Shown here: positions 1 through 5,439 of the stretch, in pieces
Numbering within the stretch: position 1 is the stretch's first letter
Layout of the letters: every line of letters starts with the position of its first letter
Source of the DNA: Paludibacteraceae bacterium
GTDB lineage: Bacteria; Bacteroidota; Bacteroidia; Bacteroidales; Paludibacteraceae
Direction of reading: 5' to 3'
Assembly (NCBI GenBank): GCA_017960065.1
Contig: JAGCZK010000036.1
Location: forward strand, 1 to 11,284
Length of the DNA stretch: 11,284 bases
Position numbers and translations under genes: made by a program
Notes under the pieces: model-generated
What the model was told of the DNA's origin: nothing
The model's input: the letters and a program-made list of their open reading frames with translations, nothing else
Databases searched by the model: none

Positions 1-715
1 CGTAGTTGAACAGGTTGAGGTCGTAGGCACCGCGTACTTCCGGTGCCTCGCAGAGTAACTCCTTGATACGGCGGCTCATCCGTGCGTCACTTCGGCTGCC
101 GATAATGTCGCTTACCGAATCACTCACTACACCGACACCCGATTTGATGATGAAGAGGGAGATGAATACACCTACATAGGCTTCGATGGCCCATCCGAGC
201 ACTATGTAGAGCACCGCCGAGGCCAATACCGACAGGGAAATGGCGACATCCATCAGGGCGTCGGCACCGGAGGCGGTCAGGGCACTGGAGTCCACTTTCC
301 TCCCCTGGGTTTTGAAATAGCGGGAAATAAAGATCTTCACCACTACCGAGACGCAGATGACCACAATTGCGAGGGTGTCGTAGTGTACCTCAACGGGATG
401 GATGATTTTTTGGATGGATTCAATCAGGGCGGTTACACCTGCGTAAATAATAATGAAGGCGACAATCAACGAACTCACGTATTCAATCCGCCCGTGTCCG
501 TGCGGATGCTCCCGGTCGGGTTTCTTGGCCCCGAGTTTGGCCCCTACGATGGTTACAACCGACGAGAGGATATCCGTCAGATTGTTGACAGCGTCCACGG
601 TATAGGCGATGGAGTGGGAAATCATGCCGACGAGTGCCTTGAATCCGGCCAGCAGTATATTGAGCCCGATGCCGACGAGGCTGACTCTGACAATAACTCG
701 TTCGCGTTGTTCCAT
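1..715 (-). CDS. Cation diffusion facilitator (CDF) transporter, manganese-type metal site, partial
   Basis: This inner-membrane antiporter family exports divalent metal ions in exchange for protons. 238 residues are visible from the ATG at 715; the C-terminal cytoplasmic domain is cut by the window edge. Four to five hydrophobic segments lie between about residues 8 and 195. Aligned by eye with E. coli YiiP, the transmembrane metal site is N44-x3-D48 (in VDAVNNLTD) and D152-x3-D156 (in GADALMD). The loop ligand set D67, H70, H74 (PDREHPHGHG) corresponds to the second YiiP site. The N-D-D-D set is the one described for Mn2+-exporting CDFs such as streptococcal MntE; zinc exporters usually have H or D in place of N44. 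The last visible residues (VRGAYDLNLFNY) match the start of the dimerisation domain. The gene is divergent from trpB2 across 152 bp. The family is clear; the Mn preference is inferred. Confidence 0.92.
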   Translation of the reverse strand, partial: MEQRERVIVRVSLVGIGLNILLAGFKALVGMISHSIAYTVDAVNNLTDILSSVVTIVGAKLGAKKPDREHPHGHGRIEYVSSLIVAFIIIYAGVTALIESIQKIIHPVEVHYDTLAIVVICVSVVVKIFISRYFKTQGRKVDSSALTASGADALMDVAISLSVLASAVLYIVLGWAIEAYVGVFISLFIIKSGVGVVSDSVSDIIGSRSDARMSRRIKELLCEAPEVRGAYDLNLFNY

Positions 716-840
716 GTTTCCGTACTTCAATTGGCGTGTGAAGTTACTCCGATTTTCGGGAAATTCAAAAAAAAGCGGTCCGAATTTTGAAATATTGCCT
801 TCGAATGCGTGACAACCTTGAAACATGTGTTATTTGTGTC

Positions 841-848
841 CAAATTTA
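841..848 (-). promoter_or_regulatory. Possible -7 element for the CDF gene
   Basis: On the minus strand the bases read TAAATTTG, a perfect TAnnTTTG Bacteroidota -7 box. It lies about 125 bases upstream of the CDF start, and no TTTG is found at the expected -33 distance. The leader would be long, so this is only a candidate. No equally good element was found on the plus strand for trpB2 in the same 152-bp divergent interval. Confidence 0.28.
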
Positions 849-867
849 TCAGCATTCATTATTCACG

Positions 868-2232
868 ATGGAAAAACAGAAAAGATTCTTTTTGACTGAA
901 AAGGAAATCCCTACGGAGTGGTACAATATTGTGGCGGACATGAAGAACAAGCCGCTGCCGATGATCAACCCGCAGACCAAACAACCCATCACCGTTGAGG
1001 AGATGACGGGTTTGTTCAACCGGGCCTGTTCGGAGCAGGAGCTTAACCAGACGGATGCCTGGATTGAGATTCCCGAAGAGGTACGCGATCTGTACAAGTC
1101 GTACCGCAGCACACCGCTGGTACGCGCATACGGTTTGGAGAAGGCGTTGGATACGCCCGCACACATTTATTTCAAGAACGAGAGTGTCAGCCCGGTCGGG
1201 TCGCACAAACTCAATTCGGCATTGGCGCAAGCCTACTATTGTAAAAAGGAAGGCGTGACCAATATTACCACCGAAACGGGTGCCGGTCAGTGGGGGGCGG
1301 CTTTGTCGTATGCCGCCAAGGCCTTCGGATTGGAACTGGCCGTGTTCATGGTCAAGGTTAGTTACAACCAGAAGCCCTACCGCCGCTCCATTATGCAGAC
1401 CTTCGGAGCGCAGGTGATCGCCTCGCCCAGCATGAGTACCAAGGCGGGCCGCAAGATTATTACGGATGCGCCCAACTACCAGGGAAGTCTCGGTACCGCC
1501 ATCTCGGAAGCAGTCGAGTTGGCTATGCAGACACCCAACTGCAAATATGTGCTGGGTAGTGTGCTCAACCACGTCACGCTGCATCAGACGGTGATTGGTC
1601 TGGAGGCGGAGAAGCAGATGGCCATGGCCGGCGAATATCCGGATATGGTGATCGCCTGCTTCGGTGGCGGATCCAACTTCGGCGGTTTGTCGTTCCCCTT
1701 CATGCGGCACAATCTGCTCGACGGCAAAAAGACGGAGTTCATCGCCGCCGAGCCGTCGTCCTGTCCCAAACTTACGCGCGGTGTATTCCAATACGATTTC
1801 GGCGATGAGGCCGGTTATACGCCGATGATTCCCATGTTCACCCTGGGCCACAATTTCGCTCCGGCCCATATCCATGCCGGCGGACTGCGTTACCACGGTG
1901 CCGGGTCTATTGTCAGCCAGTTGATCAAGGACGGCATGATGCATGGTGAGGATATTCCCCAGTTGGAATCGTTCCAGGCGGCTGAGTTGTTCGCCCGTAC
2001 CGAGGGAATCATCCCTGCGCCCGAATCCGCCCATGCCATTGCCGCCACCATCCGTGCGGCCAAGCAGTGCAGGGAGGCCGGTCAGAGCAAGACCATTCTC
2101 TTCAACCTGTCGGGTCACGGCCTGATTGACATGACAGCATACGACCAATACCTGGCCGGTGATCTGACCAACTATGTGCTGCCCGACGAGGTTATCAAGG
2201 AGAATGTCAGCACGCTCGAGAAGCTGGTTTGA
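868..2232 (+). CDS. trpB2: Tryptophan synthase beta subunit-like PLP enzyme, TrpB2 type
   Basis: This cytoplasmic PLP enzyme condenses indole with L-serine to give tryptophan. The 454-residue protein has the extended N-terminus of the TrpB2 class (about 450 residues, against about 400 for TrpB1). Visible motifs: SHKLNSA with Schiff-base lysine K114, ETGAGQWG with catalytic glutamate E136, the phosphate-binding glycine loop GGGSN at 266-270, and SGHG at 415-418 near the pyridine nitrogen. The MVKVSYNQKPYRRSIMQTFG stretch is typical of TrpB2. I chose the ATG at 868 (MEKQKRFFLT) because the longer reading from 787 adds 27 residues unlike the family. No trpA or other trp gene is in the window; TrpB2 proteins are known to work without TrpA or as indole-salvage enzymes. 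It converges on the ATPase gene. Confidence 0.93.
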   Translation: MEKQKRFFLTEKEIPTEWYNIVADMKNKPLPMINPQTKQPITVEEMTGLFNRACSEQELNQTDAWIEIPEEVRDLYKSYRSTPLVRAYGLEKALDTPAHIYFKNESVSPVGSHKLNSALAQAYYCKKEGVTNITTETGAGQWGAALSYAAKAFGLELAVFMVKVSYNQKPYRRSIMQTFGAQVIASPSMSTKAGRKIITDAPNYQGSLGTAISEAVELAMQTPNCKYVLGSVLNHVTLHQTVIGLEAEKQMAMAGEYPDMVIACFGGGSNFGGLSFPFMRHNLLDGKKTEFIAAEPSSCPKLTRGVFQYDFGDEAGYTPMIPMFTLGHNFAPAHIHAGGLRYHGAGSIVSQLIKDGMMHGEDIPQLESFQAAELFARTEGIIPAPESAHAIAATIRAAKQCREAGQSKTILFNLSGHGLIDMTAYDQYLAGDLTNYVLPDEVIKENVSTLEKLV

Positions 2233-2235
2233 TTC

Positions 2236-2260
2236 AAAAAAAGAAGACTATATCCGTCTT
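2236..2260 (-). terminator. Weak intrinsic terminator after the ATPase gene
   Basis: On the minus strand a 5-bp stem (AAGAC/GTCTT, bases 2244-2248 with 2256-2260, 7-base loop) is followed by C and then seven T residues (2242-2236). It lies in the 60-bp convergent gap between trpB2 and the ATPase gene. The short stem makes it modest; the T-run is the stronger part. It is oriented for the minus-strand ATPase gene, not for trpB2. Confidence 0.4.
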
Positions 2261-2292
2261 GTCGAACCGCCCCGTGCACGAACGGTAGGGGG

Positions 2293-3417
2293 CTATGCGT
2301 TGCGTTGTATCCACTCTGCCAGAAAACGGTCGTAGACTTGGTATTTGCCGAATTCTTCTGTAACCAAATCCTTCTCCAGCAGCCCTCTCAGCGCTCCTTG
2401 GATGGTGCTGGCCGTCAGGTGGTGACGTGTCATAAAGGGCCTCGATGTGATGTTTTCGGCAATTCCTTCGTTGCAGATGGCCAAGAGTACTTCTTTCTGT
2501 CGTGACGGCAGGTAGAAGATCGTGTTGCGGTAGTTGTAATCCAATTGTGACAGAATGAGTCGGACGGCTTGGTCAACATCGCCGGGAAGACAAGTCTCAC
2601 CGCTGTTTGTGCAGGAATACAAGGTGTTGAGGATAAATTGCATATACCACGTTATGCCATCGTACCGCTGGTAGATGGAGGTGATGGTTCCCGGTTCAAT
2701 CTGTTTACCGGCTTGTTCAAAATGATGTTTGGCGAATGGAATGTATTTGTCCAGGGGGATGGCGCTCAACTCCATGGAGGCACAGCTTTGATAGAACGGC
2801 CTACGGCTGTCGCTGAACATCTCCCCAAGCAAGTGGCGACGGCTTCCGGCGAAAACGAATTGGGCGTTGGGGCAGTGTTGTATGAAGGTGCGCAATTCGG
2901 CTTCGATGTTTTTTTGCGGGTAGTTGCAGATGGTTTGAAATTCGTCGATGGCAATGATGCATGGCCTGTCTGCCTGAGCCAGATAGGAGAAGATTTCTTC
3001 CAACGTGTCGGGTGCATGGTTTGAAAGATCAACGGATATTCCCAGCGAGGGAGTTCCTGATGCATCGTATGTGATATTGGGACGCAAGGATTTGACAATG
3101 GAGAGAAATCGGTCCCAAGCGCTTTTGCCGATGGGTTTCAGGGTATGCAGAATGCTTTTGCCCAGTGTGGATACAAATTCCGTATAGTTCTTGGTGGGGT
3201 AAATGTCGACAAAGAAGGTGTAGTACTCTTTGGCTATGGAGGGTTGGTTGAATACGTGTTGTATCAATCCGGTTTTGCCAATACGCCGTGGGGCCGACAA
3301 TACCACGTTGTTGCCGTTGGTAAGGTATTGGGTAAGCATTTTTGTTTCCATTTCGCGATCGCAGAAATACTCGGGTGCTACATATCCTCTTGTGATGAAC
3401 GGATTGGTGTTTGTCAT
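2293..3417 (-). CDS. AAA-type ATP-binding protein, archaeal-ATPase/STAND-like family
   Basis: This 374-residue P-loop ATPase has Walker A APRRIGKT at residues 42-49, Walker B with the catalytic pair D158-E159 (IIAIDEFQ), and a sensor-1-like strand FVFAGSRR at 187-194. Residues of about 300-370 look like a winged-helix domain. The N-terminal pattern (NPF...GYVAPEYFCDRE, then NGNNVVLSAPRR) is characteristic of a large Bacteroidota family usually annotated only as 'ATP-binding protein', related to archaeal ATPases (PF01637 type) and STAND NTPases. The cellular role is unknown; relatives are proposed signalling or defence switches or mobile-element passengers. It is monocistronic, with its own -7 box upstream. 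It looks richer in A/T than trpB2 and polA, consistent with horizontal acquisition, but I did not measure this. Confidence 0.85.
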   Translation of the reverse strand: MTNTNPFITRGYVAPEYFCDREMETKMLTQYLTNGNNVVLSAPRRIGKTGLIQHVFNQPSIAKEYYTFFVDIYPTKNYTEFVSTLGKSILHTLKPIGKSAWDRFLSIVKSLRPNITYDASGTPSLGISVDLSNHAPDTLEEIFSYLAQADRPCIIAIDEFQTICNYPQKNIEAELRTFIQHCPNAQFVFAGSRRHLLGEMFSDSRRPFYQSCASMELSAIPLDKYIPFAKHHFEQAGKQIEPGTITSIYQRYDGITWYMQFILNTLYSCTNSGETCLPGDVDQAVRLILSQLDYNYRNTIFYLPSRQKEVLLAICNEGIAENITSRPFMTRHHLTASTIQGALRGLLEKDLVTEEFGKYQVYDRFLAEWIQRNA

Positions 3418-3463
3418 TTTATAAAAAAGTTATTATAATAAAATTATAAAATTGTTTCAGTTG

Positions 3464-3471
3464 CAAATATA
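3464..3471 (-). promoter_or_regulatory. -7 promoter element of the ATPase gene
   Basis: The minus strand reads TATATTTG, a perfect TAnnTTTG box, 46 bases upstream of the ATPase ATG. The leader between them is almost pure A/T, as is common in Bacteroidota. A clear -33 TTTG at about 19 bases is missing; the nearest TTTG is only 11 bases away. Confidence 0.6.
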
Positions 3472-3602
3472 GCACTTTTTGACAAAACCGAGAGAAACAA
3501 CCGCCTGTTTTGACGAAAATCCTTAAAAAAATTCACAAATGAACCAATAAGGACCATATTTATCTGCTTTCTTATCTTTATCGGATGTCATATCTACGTC
3601 AG

Positions 3603-3850
3603 TTACAAAAAGAAATCATCATAAGTGTCTTCCTTCTCGCCTTCGCCTTCTCTCTCCAGGCCCAAATCTCGCGGGTGGAGCAATACAACCACTTCTATCG
3701 GATTTACAACGAACAAAGGCGGGAGGTGAATTTTGCTGAAAGCGAACCAACGTTTGCCAAGGTCCTTGATAGAGGCACCTATATGGTAAACCGTTTCATC
3801 AATGATGATAAAACGGTCGTGAGAACGTGTGAATACCCGCACATCGACAG
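3603..3850 (-). pseudogene. Gene fragment with ORF6N/PLD-associated C-terminal signature
   Basis: The minus frame that ends with TAA at 3603-3605 contains, between about 3842 and 3729, the segments SHDRFIIIDETVYHIGAS and IKDLGKRWFAFSKI. I recognise these as the conserved C-terminal block (HDRF...GAS.KDLGKKWFAFSK, phospholipase-D-like) found in many Bacteroidota proteins that carry an N-terminal ORF6N domain. Everything N-terminal is missing: upstream of about 3845 the frame runs into a palindrome and then into the promoter of the next gene. Downstream of 3729 the reading (HLPPLFVVNP, then a run of E/G/K) no longer resembles the family. It is therefore a short relic, not a working gene. The signature is recalled from memory, not searched. 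The opposite strand has an alternative reading, discussed under the findings. Confidence 0.55.
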
Positions 3851-3872
3851 GGGCGGACCTGTGTGTCCGCCC
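3851..3872. repeat. REP-like palindrome, 8-bp perfect stem
   Basis: GGGCGGAC (3851-3858), a 6-base loop, then GTCCGCCC (3865-3872) form a perfect GC-rich hairpin. There is no T-run on either side, so it is not a classical terminator. Its readings (GADLCVRPG on plus, GRTHRSAP on minus) are of the type scattered through predicted proteins of many Bacteroidales, as expected for an interspersed palindromic repeat. It lies between the gene fragment and the DUF1232 promoter. Only one full copy occurs here, so its repetitive nature is inferred. Confidence 0.55.
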
Positions 3873-3906
3873 TGGTGGTGGTTGCACAACATTCCGAAAA
3901 AAAACG

Positions 3907-3914
3907 TATATTTG
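3907..3914 (+). promoter_or_regulatory. -7 promoter element of the DUF1232 gene
   Basis: TATATTTG is a perfect TAnnTTTG box, 25 bases before the ATG at 3940. The expected transcription start near 3921 leaves a short leader. A partial -33 match (GTTG at 3881-3884) sits 22 bases upstream, slightly too far. Confidence 0.62.
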
Positions 3915-3939
3915 CACGGAGCCCAATCCAACGACAACC

Positions 3940-4320
3940 ATGCAAACCCGGCAACCGAGCGACGTCACCGTCTATCAGAAGAATTATTCCGAAACGGGAT
4001 TTTGGAACAAATTGCGGAAGGCCGCCGTCAAGGCCGGCGCCAAGGTGGTTTATTGCGCCCTGCTGTTGTATTACATCCTGCAGTCGCCGAGCGTGTCGGC
4101 ACGCGACAAAGCCTTGATCGTCGGCGCATTGGGATATTTCATTCTGCCCGTCGACCTGGTGCCCGACCTGTTGCCACTGGTGGGCTATACCGACGATTTG
4201 GCTGCCCTGACCGGCAGCATCATGGCCGTCAAAGCCAATCTGACCCCGGAAATCAAGGCTATGGCGCAGGAAAAGTTGAACGGTTGGTTCGGACCCATCG
4301 ACGCGCCCGAACTACCGTAG
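3940..4320 (+). CDS. DUF1232 (YkvA-type) small membrane protein
   Basis: This 126-residue protein carries the DUF1232 core at about residues 54-92: R55-D-K-A-L-I, then GALGYFILPVDLVPDLLPLV and GYTDDLAAL. Family hallmarks are the aromatic-rich helix, the P-x-D-L-x-P-D turn and the G-Y-x-D-D motif. Two hydrophobic segments (about 35-50 and 58-82) suggest membrane association. The biochemical role of the family is not established. I chose the ATG at 3940 because it follows the -7 box at 3907-3914; the longer reading from 3829 would begin upstream of that promoter and run through the palindrome. Its stop is followed within 12 bases by the promoter of the next small gene. Confidence 0.85.
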   Translation: MQTRQPSDVTVYQKNYSETGFWNKLRKAAVKAGAKVVYCALLLYYILQSPSVSARDKALIVGALGYFILPVDLVPDLLPLVGYTDDLAALTGSIMAVKANLTPEIKAMAQEKLNGWFGPIDAPELP

Positions 4321-4331
4321 AAGCAAATTTC

Positions 4332-4362
4332 TTTGAAAAAAGGAATATAATTCATATCTTTG
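4332..4362 (+). promoter_or_regulatory. Consensus Bacteroidota promoter of the 52-residue gene
   Basis: TTTG at 4332-4335, a spacer of exactly 19 bases, then TATCTTTG at 4355-4362 match the -33/-7 consensus of the primary sigma factor of Bacteroidota perfectly. Transcription should begin near 4369, giving a leader of about 30 bases that is A-rich next to the start codon, a feature of well translated genes in this phylum. This is the best promoter in the window. Confidence 0.82.
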
Positions 4363-4398
4363 CCGTGTAAACATTCTTAATCTCAAAAACTAATCATT

Positions 4399-4557
4399 AT
4401 GGCAACACCAATTGCACCTACTCCGCCGTTGCATGGTCAAGCTGCGCTTGATTTCATTGCGGAAATGGAAAAGAACAAGAAAGCCAGTCCGGAAGAAAAG
4501 GAACGAATTCGGAAGGTCTATGAACGTTGGCTGACTTATTGCGAGAAACCCATTTGA
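4399..4557 (+). CDS. Small 52-residue hypothetical protein, monocistronic
   Basis: The product begins MATPIAPTPPLHGQAALDFI and continues as a strongly charged, probably helical stretch (residues 14-50, rich in E and K) ending in CEKPI. It has no signal peptide or membrane segment and should be cytoplasmic. Support for a real gene is contextual: a perfect promoter at 4332-4362, an A-rich leader and a strong terminator 25 bases after the TGA. The opening T-P-I-x-P-T-P-x-L-x-G followed by A-x-x-F resembles small Bacteroidota proteins that I recall upstream of toxin-like genes (for example GNAT-type), which would suggest an antitoxin. No partner gene follows it here. Function is unknown; the antitoxin idea is weak inference. 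Confidence 0.78.
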   Translation: MATPIAPTPPLHGQAALDFIAEMEKNKKASPEEKERIRKVYERWLTYCEKPI

Positions 4558-4582
4558 TTTGAAGCAATTGCAATAAACGGAC

Positions 4583-4612
4583 AAGGGCGGATGACATTCA
4601 TCCGCCCTTTTC
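4583..4612 (+). terminator. Strong intrinsic terminator, 12-bp stem
   Basis: AAGGGCGGATGA (4583-4594) pairs perfectly with TCATCCGCCCTT (4598-4609) around a 3-base loop, and the T residues run on to 4611. It terminates the small gene on the plus strand. The same hairpin lies about 27 bases beyond the stop of the steroid-reductase homologue on the minus strand, but without a T-run on that side. The arm GGGCGGA/TCCGCCC also occurs in the palindrome at 3851-3872. Confidence 0.85.
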
Positions 4613-4636
4613 GTTGTTGTATGGCGACAGGCCCTA

Positions 4637-5416
4637 TCAATACACAAGCGGGAAAACGCGTTTGAGGCGCTTTTCGTCGAATTCGTCGGCAAACTCCTTC
4701 TTGTATTTCTTGTAGATGGAATTGGCGCGCGGCACGAGGTTGGCGCAGGTCCACCACAAGAACACCAGGCCAGCGGCCGACCAGGTCAGGATGGCAAAAC
4801 CGGCCCATTCCACGATCTCACCGAAATAGTTGGCCGAAGTCACATAGGCGTACATGCCCTTCTTGGGCAGGTAGTGCTTGGTGTCGCCCGGTTGGCGCAG
4901 GTTGCGGATGACATGGTCGGAGTGCCAGTTGATGGCAATGCCCGTAAAGAAAATCAGCGTACCAAAGATGAATTGCGGCGTTGTCAGCCAGTCGGGCGTG
5001 TATTGATCCGACAAGAAGAAAATCCAATACCCTTGGATGAAACCGTTGACCAAGTTGAAGAGGATGCCCGACGCCATAATGGCAATCGGCATCTTGTTCT
5101 TGCCTTTGAGCAGCAGCGGAAAGATGAACGTGCGTTGGAAGTAGTGGAACTCGAACAGGCCGAAAATCACCAGCGGAGTGAGGTCCCAGGTGCGGTCCGA
5201 CGAAATCCACAGGTACAGCATGACCAGAAACACCGGGCATTCCATCAAGACCCAGGCGACTTTGTTGTTGATGGCAGGGCCCCATTTGCTGCTCATCATT
5301 TTGCCATATCCGGCTTCGACAAAATACAGGCAGATGAAGACCAGCAGGCCGACACCGGCGACAATCCAGAGCAGGTAGTTGAATTGTTCGAGACTCATTA
5401 GGTTAGATAATTCCAT
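4637..5416 (-). CDS. Steroid 5-alpha-reductase family membrane protein (3-oxo-5-alpha-steroid 4-dehydrogenase)
   Basis: Members reduce the delta-4 double bond of 3-oxo steroids (or related enoyl substrates) with NADPH inside the membrane. The 259-residue product has six to seven hydrophobic segments, matching the length of human SRD5A1/2 (about 255). Residues aligning with SRD5A2 are present: E59 in WVLMECPVF (human E57), Y92 in HYFQRT (human Y91), NWHSDHVIRNLR at 163-174 with R171, and SANYFGEIVEW at 194-204 with E200. The C-terminus (SIYKKYKKEF...RVFPLVY) also matches the family. These residues bind steroid and NADPH in the human enzyme. Related genes in gut Bacteroidales act on bile-acid or steroid-hormone intermediates; here the substrate is inferred only. 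The gene lies 23 nt downstream of the PCMD-like gene, so co-transcription is likely. A second possible start is M7. Confidence 0.9.
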   Translation of the reverse strand: MELSNLMSLEQFNYLLWIVAGVGLLVFICLYFVEAGYGKMMSSKWGPAINNKVAWVLMECPVFLVMLYLWISSDRTWDLTPLVIFGLFEFHYFQRTFIFPLLLKGKNKMPIAIMASGILFNLVNGFIQGYWIFFLSDQYTPDWLTTPQFIFGTLIFFTGIAINWHSDHVIRNLRQPGDTKHYLPKKGMYAYVTSANYFGEIVEWAGFAILTWSAAGLVFLWWTCANLVPRANSIYKKYKKEFADEFDEKRLKRVFPLVY

Positions 5417-5439
5417 AGCGATTGTAAGTGGTTGTTTTG

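Noticed and set aside
383..790. Plus-strand open frame opposite the CDF gene
   Set aside because: The minus frame carries all CDF motifs; the plus reading has no recognisable family.
787..867. 27-residue N-terminal extension of TrpB2
   Set aside because: The extra residues are cysteine-rich and unlike TrpB2 N-termini; the ATG at 868 gives the normal length of about 450.
859..2148. Long open frame antisense to trpB2 (429 codons)
   Set aside because: It lies wholly within a well-supported enzyme gene, shows no family motifs, and is explained by the codon bias of the plus strand.
3829..3939. Upstream extension of the DUF1232 protein
   Set aside because: It would start before the -7 box at 3907-3914 and cross the palindrome; the extra residues do not resemble the family.
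3585..4370. 261-codon plus-strand frame beginning with a signal-peptide-like sequence
   Set aside because: It runs through the whole DUF1232 gene in the wrong frame, and its ATG is only 4 bases after the nearest -7-like box (TATCTTTA), which would lie too close for a leader. Only its first part may be a relic; see the mosaic scar finding.
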